Shown here: one piece after another, positions 27,062-37,453 of the stretch | Layout: every line of letters starts with the position of its first letter | Numbering within the stretch: position 1 is the stretch's first letter | The notes under the pieces: generated by a model | Database searches by the model: none | Told to the model about the DNA's origin: nothing | The model's input: only the letters and a program-made list of their open reading frames with translations | DNA from: Symsagittifera roscoffensis | Lineage: Eukaryota > Xenacoelomorpha > Acoela > Convolutidae | Direction of reading: 5' to 3' | Assembly: GCF_963678635.1 (NCBI RefSeq) | Contig: NC_087063.1 | Location: 53,337,074 to 53,401,073 of the forward strand | DNA length: 64,000 nucleotides | Position numbers and translations under genes: made by a program

Positions 27062-29491
27062 TCAGGCGATGCTCAAGTAGTATTTCTTGTGCAGATACAC
27101 CATTACTTCAGTTTCCGCGAAGACTACGTGTAGGATAGCGTACAATTCCCTTGAGCTCAGTTTGCCCCTGTTTGGGTCATACACCGGCATTGAGACCTCC
27201 GTTATTCCTCTTTCAATCATGAAGTCTCGTAGTCTTGTTAGTGCCAACATCACGTGTTCGGGATTGATTGTGTTCCTGTCATTGACCCTCGTCACTAGGA
27301 AGCACAGATATTTGCCCGGGACTTGTGCTACTGATGGTGGAAGCGCTGCCATCCCTCCCAGTCCTGGTCTCTGTCTGAATAGGAACTCCACGTTCTGGTA
27401 CTCTCTCTTGAAGTCAGCTTCCAATCTTGATTTGAAACTCATGTCCGCCGTGATGCAGATCGCACTAGTCCTGTTTGACAGGATGAAGTCGCTATCCGTT
27501 ATCATGATGTTTTCTGAGTACTCATTGGGTATTTCAAATTTCGTTTTGAAATTCCGACCTATGGTAGGCTCGGGCTCTTTTTCTTCCAGTTCCATTTCGC
27601 TTGTTTCTCTCACTTCCTTGAGCTTCTTTATCATCAAATTTTTGGTGTGGGTAAGTCCTACCCCCACTCCCCGGACAAAAATATTTATCGACGTCCCCGT
27701 CGATGTTGTCGGGTCTAAATTGTCCTGAGGAATGTCCAGTGGCCTGTCTGTTGCCGTCCATCCGAAAAGAGGGTCCTCTGCCTTCATGTAATTTGCCGCT
27801 GATACATCGACTTGTTGAATGCTTTGTCCTCCGCGGCTCTCGTCTTTGACGTTGCGCATCCACTCTAGTATCCTCAAGTTCGTGTTCTCCCTCCTCTCTA
27901 TCTCACTCTGTTCGAGATCCGTCTCCAGTTCTGGCGTCGAGTAGTCTTCCTGCGGATAGTGTCCACCATCGTCAATGACCTGCCATTCCTCTTCGGCTTC
28001 CAGTTCGCCTGCACTCAGTAGTTCCTCGCCAAATTCGTCTGGCTGTATCTTATCGATTAAGAAGTCATCCCCGTACCTGTTGTACCTCATGCCGGTGCGT
28101 TTACGATTGCCAGTCCTGGTTTCCGGTGGTATTGGTCGATCTGGCTCCATCCACTTCGGCACCTCATCTTGCTCCGGGTCGTTCCAGTCTTCTTCTACAA
28201 ATGATCCTGCATCAGGCTCCACTCCTATCTTTTCATTGTCGTCCAAACTCCTCAAGTTCTCATTACCATCATTTTTCTCTCTGGTGCCTTTTTCATTCAC
28301 TTCACACGCTGGCTCTACCACCAGGTACTCAAGACCCTCCATGTCCTTCGGTATGCACCAATCCTCTGGGGACGGGACGTGAGGCTTCAGATTTTCATAA
28401 TGTGCCGCTCGCCCAGTACTCAAGCGATAGAAACGTCCTTGTTGATGAACTTCCGTTATCATGAATGGTCCCCTCCACTTCTTGAGTAGTTTCTTTGTTC
28501 CCTTGGGCGGTATGACATTTTGGAAGACCCACACGTATTGGCCCACTTCATATGGCTTCGCTCGTAATATTTTTTCGTCATATTTCCTGCGTTGCCTCAT
28601 TTGCGCTTGCGCCGTGTTCCTCCTGCATAGCTCGTTTAACTCCTGTTGTCTTCTGATCGCTTCTTTCACGTATGCCTGAGGCGACGTCCTTTTCCCTTCG
28701 TATTCCGGGTAAAAGAACGTCAGAGGCATTGCTCTCTCCCTGCCCGTCAACATCATGAAGGGACTGATGCCCGTCGTTGAGTGCTGTGTACTGTTGTAGG
28801 CCCCTACTACCTGTGGCAGGTATTTATCCCAGTCCGTCATGTATCTTGAGCAGTACACCCTCAACATGTTGACCAGTGTCCTGTTTTGACTCTCTACCAA
28901 CCCGTTGGTCTGTGGATGATAGGTTGTCGAGTGTGATTGAGCAATGTGCGATCTCTTAATCAATTCTTTTGTCAAGTCCCCCACAAAAGCTTTGCCGTTA
29001 TCTGACTGGAAATTCATTGGACAACCATACCGCGATATCCAATGCGTTATCAGATGATCACACGTCTCCTCGGCCGAGGCTGTCTGGCACGGAACCGCTT
29101 CCGCCAACTTTGTGAAGTGATCTATTATAACCAGTGTCTGGTTATATCCCGACTCCGTCATGCAGATTTTTTGATGGTCTATCTGCACCACTTCATTGAA
29201 CTCCGAGCTCTCGACAGACTTGAGGGGAAACTTCATCTTCCTTGGGTCTTTTACCTGGAGGCATGCCAGGCAGGCATTCACCCATCTCTCGCAAGCTTTT
29301 CTCATTTCTGGCCAATCAAACCTGTGAAGTATCCTTTGTTGTACTTTATCTATCCCCTGGTGTCCCATCTGGTCGTGCGATCTGAAAAGCACCTCCGTTT
29401 GATACAATTGCGGTAGTATGATGAGGTTGTGTTTGTGTAATATCTTCTCCTCATCTTTCCTTTTGCATGCTACCACCCCATCAGCTACCAC
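27062..29491 (-). CDS. Integrase, GPF module and macro domain part of element B Pol
   Basis: 809 codons. The frame begins after a small repeat expansion (29469-29522), so the first methionine is an internal one. Integrase has the HHCC finger (HDQMGHQG ... CLAC), the catalytic D in VQIDHQK, D in QSDNG and E in GLVESQN, followed by a GPF module (RGPFMITEVH). An acidic tail precedes the strongly conserved STGTS/FVRGVGVGLTHT stretch and the macro domain, which ends KKYYLSIA as in A. The catalytic residues are present, so this part of B could work if joined to the rest. Confidence 0.9.
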   Translation of the reverse strand: MVADGVVACKRKDEEKILHKHNLIILPQLYQTEVLFRSHDQMGHQGIDKVQQRILHRFDWPEMRKACERWVNACLACLQVKDPRKMKFPLKSVESSEFNEVVQIDHQKICMTESGYNQTLVIIDHFTKLAEAVPCQTASAEETCDHLITHWISRYGCPMNFQSDNGKAFVGDLTKELIKRSHIAQSHSTTYHPQTNGLVESQNRTLVNMLRVYCSRYMTDWDKYLPQVVGAYNSTQHSTTGISPFMMLTGRERAMPLTFFYPEYEGKRTSPQAYVKEAIRRQQELNELCRRNTAQAQMRQRRKYDEKILRAKPYEVGQYVWVFQNVIPPKGTKKLLKKWRGPFMITEVHQQGRFYRLSTGRAAHYENLKPHVPSPEDWCIPKDMEGLEYLVVEPACEVNEKGTREKNDGNENLRSLDDNEKIGVEPDAGSFVEEDWNDPEQDEVPKWMEPDRPIPPETRTGNRKRTGMRYNRYGDDFLIDKIQPDEFGEELLSAGELEAEEEWQVIDDGGHYPQEDYSTPELETDLEQSEIERRENTNLRILEWMRNVKDESRGGQSIQQVDVSAANYMKAEDPLFGWTATDRPLDIPQDNLDPTTSTGTSINIFVRGVGVGLTHTKNLMIKKLKEVRETSEMELEEKEPEPTIGRNFKTKFEIPNEYSENIMITDSDFILSNRTSAICITADMSFKSRLEADFKREYQNVEFLFRQRPGLGGMAALPPSVAQVPGKYLCFLVTRVNDRNTINPEHVMLALTRLRDFMIERGITEVSMPVYDPNRGKLSSRELYAILHVVFAETEVMVYLHKKYYLSIA
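27644..27704 (-). promoter_or_regulatory. Conserved block with candidate central PPT (element B)
   Basis: 61 nt, three differences from A (3203-3263). The PPT core lies at 27666-27676 and the GNRA-capped hairpin at 27687-27704. Confidence 0.55.
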
Positions 29492-29522
29492 CCCATGCTA
29501 CCACCCCATGCTACCACCCCAT
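29469..29522. repeat. 13-bp tandem repeat GCTACCACCCCAT in pol of B
   Basis: Four copies (29469-29481, 29484-29496, 29497-29509, 29510-29522) where C has one. The expansion shifts the frame between the linker and integrase ORFs of B. Confidence 0.9.
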
Positions 29523-29798
29523 AGAGTCTTTCTTTTCTTTGTAGAACTGGCTCAAGATCTTGTAGCTGTCTTCCTCGAGTTCCCCCTTCTCCTTGACCCC
29601 CGACTGGATCCATTTGGAGAGGTTACTTGTCATTTTGTCATTCTTTTGGGCTCTTATTAGGTCTGACAGCCTGTACCTCGCCTTGACATGCTCCTTTAGC
29701 GCCATGATCTGTCCATTCATCTCACCAGGGTTGTGGATGTCGTCGCTCAGCTTCACGCATATCATCCTTTTCACGATTTTCATATCATCTTCTGGCAC
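29511..29798 (-). pseudogene. Pol linker fragment just before integrase (element B)
   Basis: 95 codons matching A residues about 1960-2050 (VKARYRLSDLIRAQKND, EEDSYKILSQFY). It is cut off from the integrase by the 13-bp repeat expansion and from the upstream linker by an indel in 29799-29881. In C it is continuous with the integrase finger (51567-52112). Confidence 0.8.
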
Positions 29799-29881
29799 CA
29801 GATTCGTTCTGATGTTTGATTTGCATGATTGTTCCTTGCAACCGCAATTTTCTCAAGTTCTTCACCTCCTCGCACTTCTTG

Positions 29882-30250
29882 CTAATCCAAGTTGTATCTT
29901 CCTGATGAGGGATCCGTGTGCAGCTCCCTGTCGCGGTGTCTCATCTTCTCTTCCGCCAGTATCATGCACAGACTATCTTGCTCGTCGCTGCTGTCCTCCG
30001 AATCTTCATCCCATTCTTCACACTCCCCGGACAATTTTTCTTCTCCAGCATCTTCTTCCTCTGTTGGCCCCTCGCCGGACTCTTGACCTATTCCAAGGTG
30101 TTCAACTTCCTCCTTAAAGGCCACTTTCTTTTTCCTAACCAGAGTCCGCTCAAGTATGTCATCAGGGATTTTGTCCACCAGTGACTGCACGACTTTTTTC
30201 CCATCAGGATTACTCTCTTCTAAGGATTTTTTTGCCGCCAACTGTCTCAC
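29882..30250 (-). pseudogene. Acidic Pol linker fragment (element B)
   Basis: 122 codons of acidic sequence between RNase H and integrase. It overlaps the end of the PR-RT-RH ORF in the +1 frame; the overlap holds a run of seven A (sense GGC AAA AAA ATC), and six A would restore one frame. The C copy (52119-52487) is almost identical, including the frame change and the TAG after GRYNLD. Confidence 0.7.
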
Positions 30251-33200
30251 TCCTTCGCAGTATCATGACTTCCGGTTCCTCCTTACCCTTTCCTTCGATC
30301 ACCGGTTTATCATCTGCCAGTTTTTCGAGTAATCTCATCAAGTCCTCGTCTATCTGTACTTGTCCCGTTTCTACCTGGTTGAGATCATAGCCTTTCGCCT
30401 TGAGCGTCTCCCTCACATTTTTTGACTTGAGCATTATCCCTATCGGCATCCCTCGGGTTTTCTTCAAGATTGTTTTCTCTGGAGGCTCTTTTGGTAATTC
30501 GGGGTGATCTTCTATCGGTTTGCCTGACTTGTCCAGCCATCTTGTGAGTGGAAGACTATCATACGTTTCCTTATCCATGAAGGAGAAGCCCTCTTTAATG
30601 TCTGGTCTATTCGCCTCACTTTGTTCCTGTCTTTCGTAGAACTCCGTCTTGTTACTCAAGCTATTGGCATTTTGATGTCTGTCTCTTGTTCTGTGCTCAA
30701 TTATCATGTTGTACCCGTCCAGGCGAACTATCCACCTCCCAATGTAGCTCTGGTCCATTGAGTACGTCTTCAGCCAGCCGAGTGCCCTGTTGTCGACCCG
30801 CAGCTTGAATGGCTCACTGCCCAGGTATGCCCTGTATTTCTCGACAAAGGTAACCACCGCGAACATCTCTGCTTTCGGTGCTCCGTACTTCATTTCCGTG
30901 TCACTCAGGACTTTGCTCCCGTACGCTATTGGTCTCAAGACTGTCTTCCCATTCCATTCTTGTTCTTGGTGGAGAATCCCAGAAATCGCGACTACCGACG
31001 CATCCGTGTCCAGCACGTACATCCCTTTCTCAGTCGGCATACCCAGTACTGGTGCCTCACATAGCTCTTTCTTTATTCTCTGGAATGAATGTTCTGCTGC
31101 GTTGTTCCACGTGAACTTCTTGCCCTTGTGTCTCATTAATTGTTGCATCGGGTATACCTTGTCCGCGTAGCCTTTGATGAACTCTCTATAATAGTTAGCG
31201 AAACCCAGGAAGCTCATCAACTGGTGCTCTGTCTTCGGTGACTTCCAGGTTAGGACTGCTTCCACGGCGTCCGTATCAGGTCTGATGCCGTGCTTGTCTA
31301 CCATCCTGCCCAAGTATTTTATTGAGTCCTTGAGTATCTCGCACTTCGATGGTTTACACTTTAGCCCCGACCTTTTCATGCATGCAAACACTTCGTCAAG
31401 TCTCTCAATGTGGTCTTCCAGTGTTGGCGTCGCTATTACCACGTCATCCAGGTAGCACATTACCAGATTGCCATACTTCTTCGTCACGCCTATCAGCGCG
31501 TGTGCCATCAACCGCTGAAACGTGGCTGTGGCATTGCAAAGTCCAAACGGCATCCGTTTCCATTGAAACAGACCCAACTCGCAGGCAAACCCTGTCTTGT
31601 CCCTGTCCTGCTTCCTTAGTGGTACCTGCCAAAAGGCCGAGCCTGAATCAAGAGTCGTGAAAAATTTTGCATCACCTAACTTCGAGAGGCTCTCATCAAT
31701 TCTAGGTATGGGATAGGCATCCTTCACCGTGACGGAGTTCAGGTATCGAAAGTCACAACAAAACCTCAACTGGTCGCCTTTCTTTTTGGCCATCACTACT
31801 CCACACGCCCACGGTGACTTGGATGGTTCTATCATGTCATACTCTAGTAACGTCTCGATTTCTTTTCTACACGCGTCCGATTTGTGTGGGGTCATGCGCC
31901 TCGCCCCCTCCCTGTGTGGTACCGCGTTTTCCTCAAGTTCTATTTCATGCTCAACAAAATTACAACACCCGATATCCGCCTTATGCCTCGAAAAAACTTC
32001 CTCGTTCCGCTCTAGTACGTCCTTGATGGCTTCGAGCTGTTCATCTTTCAGTTTGCCCCTCAAATGTTCAATCTCCGGCAGAACCGGTTTATCAGTTTGC
32101 ATTTCATCTAGTGTGGGTCGCTCTGGAAAGTTCGAACAGCTCGACAGCTCATCGTCCGTTTCTGACTTAAGTGATTTAATAAGACCTGAAGAATCTTTTA
32201 TTTTCTGCAATCGTCTCAAGATACAAATTTTGTCCCTGTGATTGGGACAATCAACAACTTCATTTTGTTTTGAGTTCTCAATCGTTTCATATCGAGTTTT
32301 AACCGGTAAAACATATCCCAGTTTCCTCCCTCTCTGTATCGTGATCGGTATATCAAGGATATTCAACAAGACACTGACGCAGAGGCCGCTCTTCCTTATC
32401 GAGAATGATCTTCCTAAAACAGCAGCACTTTGACTATTAGGATTCGGAACTATACACACTTGCTTGTTGTCACTTAGTTCATTGTAATTTTTCATCCTCA
32501 AGCTTACGACTGCCGCTTCATTAGCTTTTAGCCTCACCCTCCTACTCAAGAATACCGGTGCTTGGTTTTCATTTGCCATTATTAAATTTACCGGTTTGAT
32601 TGCGTACCTCCTATCCGGGTTCCGTATCCTGAACATTGCGTTATTTAGATCAATCGTTACGTCGAAGTTCCTGATGAAGTCTCTGCCCAAAATGAATTGG
32701 TCAGATTCATCTAGGTTTTCTACCACGATAAAGCTCATCCACAGTTTACGTTCCCCCAAATTGAGGGCTATTATCGGCGTCCTGCCCAGCACCCGAAGGG
32801 CCCCTTTGTTTGCAGCTGACAGCCGTTTTCTCGAGTCTATCAAGTCACCTTTGTCAAAGCCCATCCTTTCCCAAGTTTCGATTGGTATGACGCTCAAGAC
32901 TGCTCCCGTATCAAGTAACCCACGCAACTGAGTCTTTTTGCCACTTATATCTAGCACGTGCCCTGTCACATCTGCCTCCGTCCCGATGTGCATTGCATCT
33001 TCTTCAAGCATGGCGCAGTGTCCAATCGATCTCACTTTCAACTCTTCTTTCCCTACGTAGATTTGCCCAATTAGGTCTTCGTCACATGTTATCATTGTCT
33101 TGGTATAGATGTTGATCCCATCTATATTTAGCATCACCTCGTGTGGACCATAAGCTTCAGTATACCTGTTATCAACACGTACCGACTTGCTGCCCCCTCT

Positions 33201-33398
33201 CATGAGTAGTGCTCTCAGCGCTCTAGAAGTCGTTTGTGGGCTTATACCACTCAAGTAATCTGCGTACACGTCAATGTGCATTATTGTCTGGTCGCTCGGT
33301 TCGCTCAAGTTTCTGGTTACCTTTTGGCCGCCCACTGTGATTATCGACATTATTCTAGCCCCGATTTTCGATATGCCGAATGGCTTTCCCGTCACCAT
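30210..33398 (-). CDS. Protease, reverse transcriptase and RNase H of element B
   Basis: 1062 codons. Protease DTGA at residues 163-166 and ILGRDF; reverse transcriptase with CCDFRYLN, SAFWQVPL, MPFGLCNA, and YLDD in place of YVDD; RNase H with DTDAS and later the ...NANSLS end (A has ADSLS, so the last catalytic Asp of RNase H is Asn in B). The start is an internal methionine; an indel between about 33420 and 33500 separates it from the Gag knuckle ORF. Confidence 0.9.
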   Translation of the reverse strand: MVTGKPFGISKIGARIMSIITVGGQKVTRNLSEPSDQTIMHIDVYADYLSGISPQTTSRALRALLMRGGSKSVRVDNRYTEAYGPHEVMLNIDGINIYTKTMITCDEDLIGQIYVGKEELKVRSIGHCAMLEEDAMHIGTEADVTGHVLDISGKKTQLRGLLDTGAVLSVIPIETWERMGFDKGDLIDSRKRLSAANKGALRVLGRTPIIALNLGERKLWMSFIVVENLDESDQFILGRDFIRNFDVTIDLNNAMFRIRNPDRRYAIKPVNLIMANENQAPVFLSRRVRLKANEAAVVSLRMKNYNELSDNKQVCIVPNPNSQSAAVLGRSFSIRKSGLCVSVLLNILDIPITIQRGRKLGYVLPVKTRYETIENSKQNEVVDCPNHRDKICILRRLQKIKDSSGLIKSLKSETDDELSSCSNFPERPTLDEMQTDKPVLPEIEHLRGKLKDEQLEAIKDVLERNEEVFSRHKADIGCCNFVEHEIELEENAVPHREGARRMTPHKSDACRKEIETLLEYDMIEPSKSPWACGVVMAKKKGDQLRFCCDFRYLNSVTVKDAYPIPRIDESLSKLGDAKFFTTLDSGSAFWQVPLRKQDRDKTGFACELGLFQWKRMPFGLCNATATFQRLMAHALIGVTKKYGNLVMCYLDDVVIATPTLEDHIERLDEVFACMKRSGLKCKPSKCEILKDSIKYLGRMVDKHGIRPDTDAVEAVLTWKSPKTEHQLMSFLGFANYYREFIKGYADKVYPMQQLMRHKGKKFTWNNAAEHSFQRIKKELCEAPVLGMPTEKGMYVLDTDASVVAISGILHQEQEWNGKTVLRPIAYGSKVLSDTEMKYGAPKAEMFAVVTFVEKYRAYLGSEPFKLRVDNRALGWLKTYSMDQSYIGRWIVRLDGYNMIIEHRTRDRHQNANSLSNKTEFYERQEQSEANRPDIKEGFSFMDKETYDSLPLTRWLDKSGKPIEDHPELPKEPPEKTILKKTRGMPIGIMLKSKNVRETLKAKGYDLNQVETGQVQIDEDLMRLLEKLADDKPVIEGKGKEEPEVMILRRSETVGGKKILRRE

Positions 33399-33400
33399 TT

Positions 33401-34006
33401 TTACAGTGTTACAATTCCCGGTCTTTGTTGAGCCCGGTTCAGCCTCTGGTGTTGGGTTCGATCCGTCAATGCTCCGTTAAAATTCTGTCTTTCGATCTCC
33501 AGCTTTAGTCGTTGCTCTATTTCCTTCGCAGCCAGATCCTGTTTCACTTTGGCAATTGCTTCAGTCGCCGCTTTCTCATAATTTATCTCTAGAGAGTTCC
33601 CGGCCGCGGATTCTATCGCACCATTAACATGTGTTACAGCTTTCACTCTCTTCGTCGGCAATTCCGTGCTTGGTGCTCCTAAGTTCTTAGATTCAAACTC
33701 GTTTTGCCTGTTCCGCTGATTCTGCACCGCCGCTAATGCCAACTTATGTTTGGGGTGACTCTGGTCCTTGACCGCTTCCCAGAACAAGGGACAATCCATT
33801 CTGAAGTGCCCCTCCTGGTTACAGAAGAAACATCTAGCGCCTATCTTGACGATTAAGCCATTATAGTACTCGTGTTCCTCCATCTGGCTCATGTCCTCCT
33901 CATCCGGTGCGTATCCTAGGCTCTTCATGCCTTGTTTGTATGTTGTGCAGTCAGCCACGTGGTGATCCGCCGACCCGCAGTTCGCGCATGATCTGCGCTT
34001 GTCCAT
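33401..34006 (-). pseudogene. Gag nucleocapsid fragment with two CCHC knuckles (element B)
   Basis: 201 codons. CX2CX4HX4C knuckles CANCGSADHHVADC and CFFCNQEGHFRMDC. Separated from the Gag ORF by a single in-frame TAG (34025-34027) where C has TGG (tryptophan). The C-terminal about 25 codons are out of frame. Confidence 0.8.
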
Positions 34007-34024
34007 GTCATCTCTAGGTTTGTA

Positions 34025-35599
34025 CTATGATGACCTCTGGGGTTGGCCTCCCCCTTGCGTGTTCCTGTTTTCTGGATATGAGTATTTCTTGGGCTTCATC
34101 AGCATGTATTCCCTTGATTTCTGTCTCATTTCTTCTGGGGTTGGTGCGCTGTCTTTCGACAATGTGTAGTATGTTGCTAACATTGTCCTTAAGTCATCAC
34201 TTTTTACCCCATCAATGATTTTCGAGGCAATGCTAAAGTTTCTTCTGTTTGTCGACTCCTCTGGGTCACTCCTTCTTCTCAAGCTCTCGAGGTCATCTAG
34301 GAACCGATCTATTGACTCGTCGTCCCTCTGCCTTCTCTTTTCAAATCGAATCATCGCTTGGTGACCCTTCATGCCTGACCCGAATCGATTCAGCAATAAT
34401 TCAAAGATCTTGTCCGCGGTATCGCGTTCTTCTTCGTTCTTTGCAACCACGCATTTTAATGCCGTGCCTTTTAAGTTGCTGAGTATGGCTGTGCATGCTT
34501 GTCTTTCATCATTTAAGTTATCTTGCTCTAGGTGTAATCTCATCACTTCCACCCAAGTGTCGATGCATCCATCGGAGTCGTCTTTGAATTCCTTTGGCTC
34601 CTTGAAAGTTTTTCTTGATTTCCCGTCTCTCCTATCGCTCGAGTCAGTGTTCCTCGTGGCGAAGGCCTCTAGAGTCCTGTTCATCATCTCCCAAGTGCTT
34701 GCCCACGTCATGGCATCCGGACCTGCGTTGCTGTTAGCTGTTGAGTCCCCCGGGCCACTCATTGTGTTTGATGCTCCATTTTTCATGATTGTTTTAGTAG
34801 CCGTTGGTGCTATGCTCACCGCATCCCGGTTTAAAGGCAACGGTGTTGATTGCCGTTTGTCCCTTTGTGGTTCCAAAAAGTCAACTCTGGTGCCTTGCGT
34901 GCGATCCACTGCCGGTCTTTCTTGTGAGGTAGAATTTCTCAAGATTGCATCCAATTTCGCCTGTATTGCACACGAATTTTCGGCCTGATTCCTGTTCATT
35001 ATGTCCATTCTCTTTTCCAGGCTACCTAATTGACTGTTGACATCATCATATCGGTTTTTCAACTGTTGCATATCTTTTTTGATGTTCTTATCTCGTTCTT
35101 CATTGGTGGCATCTACCTTGTCCGACATCTGCTGGAGTCTCTCGTCTGGCGCCTTAGCCAGGTTAAAATAACTATCCAGATATTCGTGTTTGTTGTATTT
35201 TAACTCTTTCCTTATTAAGTCTCTATCTTCCTCACTATACTTTAGTTTTTTGTCGATCTGATTTAGCTTTGTCATCAGGTCGCCAAGCTCAAGAGCAGCT
35301 GTTTCATGAACAGCCGTTGTCTTGTTTTCGGCTGCCTCTTCTGTTCTGGCTTGTTCTTCCTTTGGGTCGGCTTCTGTCGCCTTCGTGCTCACTGTCCCAA
35401 ATGTTCGTGCTCTTCCAGTCTGTGATTCTTCGGCCGTGTTGTCTTTCGATTTCATTCCGACCATCATCGCCAATTTTTCTGTAAAAGATGTCTTCTTTAC
35501 TTGAGAGTCGTCTTTCACCGTTTCTCGGGTATTGCCTGTTGTGTCTTCCAACGCGTCTATCGGCAAAAACTCCACGGTTTTTGGATTTTGATCTTCCAT
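34025..35599 (-). CDS. Gag: coiled coil and capsid-like region (element B)
   Basis: 524 codons. A coiled coil (LGDLMTKLNQIDKKLK onward) and a capsid-like region (DGCIDTWVEVMRLH ... NRFGSGMKGHQAM ... RRQRDDESIDRFLDDLESLRRRS) line up with A residues 1-415. It overlaps the upstream ORF 35557-35877 in another frame. It ends at TAG, see the nucleocapsid fragment. Confidence 0.85.
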   Translation of the reverse strand: MEDQNPKTVEFLPIDALEDTTGNTRETVKDDSQVKKTSFTEKLAMMVGMKSKDNTAEESQTGRARTFGTVSTKATEADPKEEQARTEEAAENKTTAVHETAALELGDLMTKLNQIDKKLKYSEEDRDLIRKELKYNKHEYLDSYFNLAKAPDERLQQMSDKVDATNEERDKNIKKDMQQLKNRYDDVNSQLGSLEKRMDIMNRNQAENSCAIQAKLDAILRNSTSQERPAVDRTQGTRVDFLEPQRDKRQSTPLPLNRDAVSIAPTATKTIMKNGASNTMSGPGDSTANSNAGPDAMTWASTWEMMNRTLEAFATRNTDSSDRRDGKSRKTFKEPKEFKDDSDGCIDTWVEVMRLHLEQDNLNDERQACTAILSNLKGTALKCVVAKNEEERDTADKIFELLLNRFGSGMKGHQAMIRFEKRRQRDDESIDRFLDDLESLRRRSDPEESTNRRNFSIASKIIDGVKSDDLRTMLATYYTLSKDSAPTPEEMRQKSREYMLMKPKKYSYPENRNTQGGGQPQRSS

Positions 35600-35877
35600 A
35601 TGGGCATCGGTGTGGATTCCGTTGTCTTTTTCTCCACTTCATCTACGCTCTGGTCTGGTGTCTCTAGATCGATTTCGATTGTGGGCTCCACCTGTTTTTC
35701 CCTTCCATCTTCTCGCGTCTTGCTCTCGGTGCCACTCCTCGTGCTGACCATGCTAACTGAAAAGTTATCTTTTGTTTTGCCTGGGCCCCTTGATGTCGTT
35801 CCGCGCAGCGACGAGTTATATTTCGTGTTTGATCCACTTGACCTTTTTTCTAGCACCGGTACCCTACTCCGTCTCAT
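35557..35877 (-). CDS. Small basic/acidic ORF upstream of Gag (element B)
   Basis: 106 codons, MRRSRVP start, no domain. Composition and position resemble the beginning of the 301-residue ORF of A. It overlaps Gag by 43 nt in a different frame, so it is probably the true N-terminus of Gag separated by an indel, less likely an independent protein. Confidence 0.45.
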   Translation of the reverse strand: MRRSRVPVLEKRSSGSNTKYNSSLRGTTSRGPGKTKDNFSVSMVSTRSGTESKTREDGREKQVEPTIEIDLETPDQSVDEVEKKTTESTPMPIWKIKIQKPWSFCR

Positions 35878-36169
35878 TATTTCTATTTACAATTGCTCGT
35901 ATTTACAATATTACTATATACACAATTCTAATCTAAGAATAAAAATCTTTTGAGGAAAAATTATTAAAAAGAAATATGCAACGTGGTAAAAACCTTGTTC
36001 CAGTTCTCTTTCTAAACTTTTCGAGAAACTTTCTTTATTTGTGGTCTCAACCGTACCGGGTTCCAATTAGTCTTGTTCTGTCTTAATTCTGTCTTAAAAC
36101 ACTTATTGTAATTTTACTTCAATTTTTATACCGTCCCAAGACTTCCAATTACCGTCCCTACTCTTCTTT

Positions 36170-36600
36170 GTACCGTCCCAGGCTTCTTTCTACTGTCCCA
36201 AGACTGTTCGGTACTGTCCCAGTACTTCCGTCAGTGTCCCAAGACCCTTGTCCTGAGAGTACTATCCCAAGGCCACTGTCCCAAGGTTACTGTCCCAAGG
36301 CTAGTGTCCCAAGACTAGTGTCCCAAGACTACTGTCCCAAGGCTAGTGTCCCAAGACTACTGTCCCAAGACCACTGTCCCAAGACCACTGTCCCAAGACT
36401 ACTGTCCCAAGACCCCTGTCCCAGGACCACTGTCCCAAGACCACTGTCCCAAGACCACTGTCCCAAGACTACTGTCCCAAGACCACTGTCCCAAGACCAC
36501 TGTCCCAAGACCACTGTCCCAAGACCGTACTGTCCCAAGACTGTATCAAGACTGTTCTGGTCCAACACTGTCCCAGGACTGCACTGTCCCAAGACTGTCG
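36170..36600. repeat. 14-bp minisatellite, unit CTGTCCCAAGACCA
   Basis: Imperfect outside, regular in the centre (about 36280-36530). Open frames across it on either strand are only the repeat read as protein. The C leader has the related 15-bp unit at the same place. Confidence 0.9.
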
Positions 36601-37453
36601 ACAAGTGCCTGAGCGGTGGGACCTCTTTCTTCTTCGTTATGGGGACTTCTTGATTCACTGTACCTTGTACCACCACTCAAGCTCTAGTAAAATTTTCCCA
36701 AAAACCCTCTCTTAAAAGCCAAATGCTGACCCCCCTTTTTCTTATTTTTTTTATTTACCTCTATTTCAATGTTCCAAGCAACTTGAGACCAAAACCTGTG
36801 CGCAGGTATCTTGTGATCACCTGTTCGTATAAAAACTAAACACAAATCCTCACCAAAATGCAACAAAAATCCAAGCTAGAAAAAGTAATAAAAACAGAAA
36901 GATGAGCCCACCTAAAATTCAAAGGTGACCAATGTCTACCTTTTGTCGAAAAAAATGTCTGGTACCTAATTGCCACGCGTTTTCCTCCCCCCAACTAATA
37001 ATCTTATTGGGTATCACCTGAAGTGTCTATGTCCGTCCCCCCTACCAATCCGACCAGGGTACCTTCCTTAACTCGAGTTTAAATTTCGATATCCACCTAT
37101 TATTACCAACGCGTGTTAATGACTAATGTAAATAAATCAACGATGTCGTCTAATTTCCCCCCTTTTTACAATTTACAACCGCCAACCTCTAACCTAGCCA
37201 GCCCCCCTTCTAACCTCCCCCTTTTTAGCCCCCCTTCTTAAGCCTAAAAATTACCTTAAGCGCCGGGTGCTAAACCTCTCAAGAGAAAACCGTAGACCTT
37301 TTTCCAGGCCTGCTTAAATAAAAACGTTCCTCAAAACCGGGGGATTTCGCTTATCCAATTTTACACTTATCTCCTATAATGTAATGTGGATTTTAACGAT
37401 ACCCGTTCTGCCCAACTTGAGAACTCGAGAACTGCCAAATCCTTCTTGGCTGC

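Noticed and set aside
36168-36653. Ser/Gln/Pro-rich frames of 88-161 codons on both strands across the minisatellite
   Set aside because: They are the 14-bp repeat read as protein; every frame is open by repetition, and nothing matches A.
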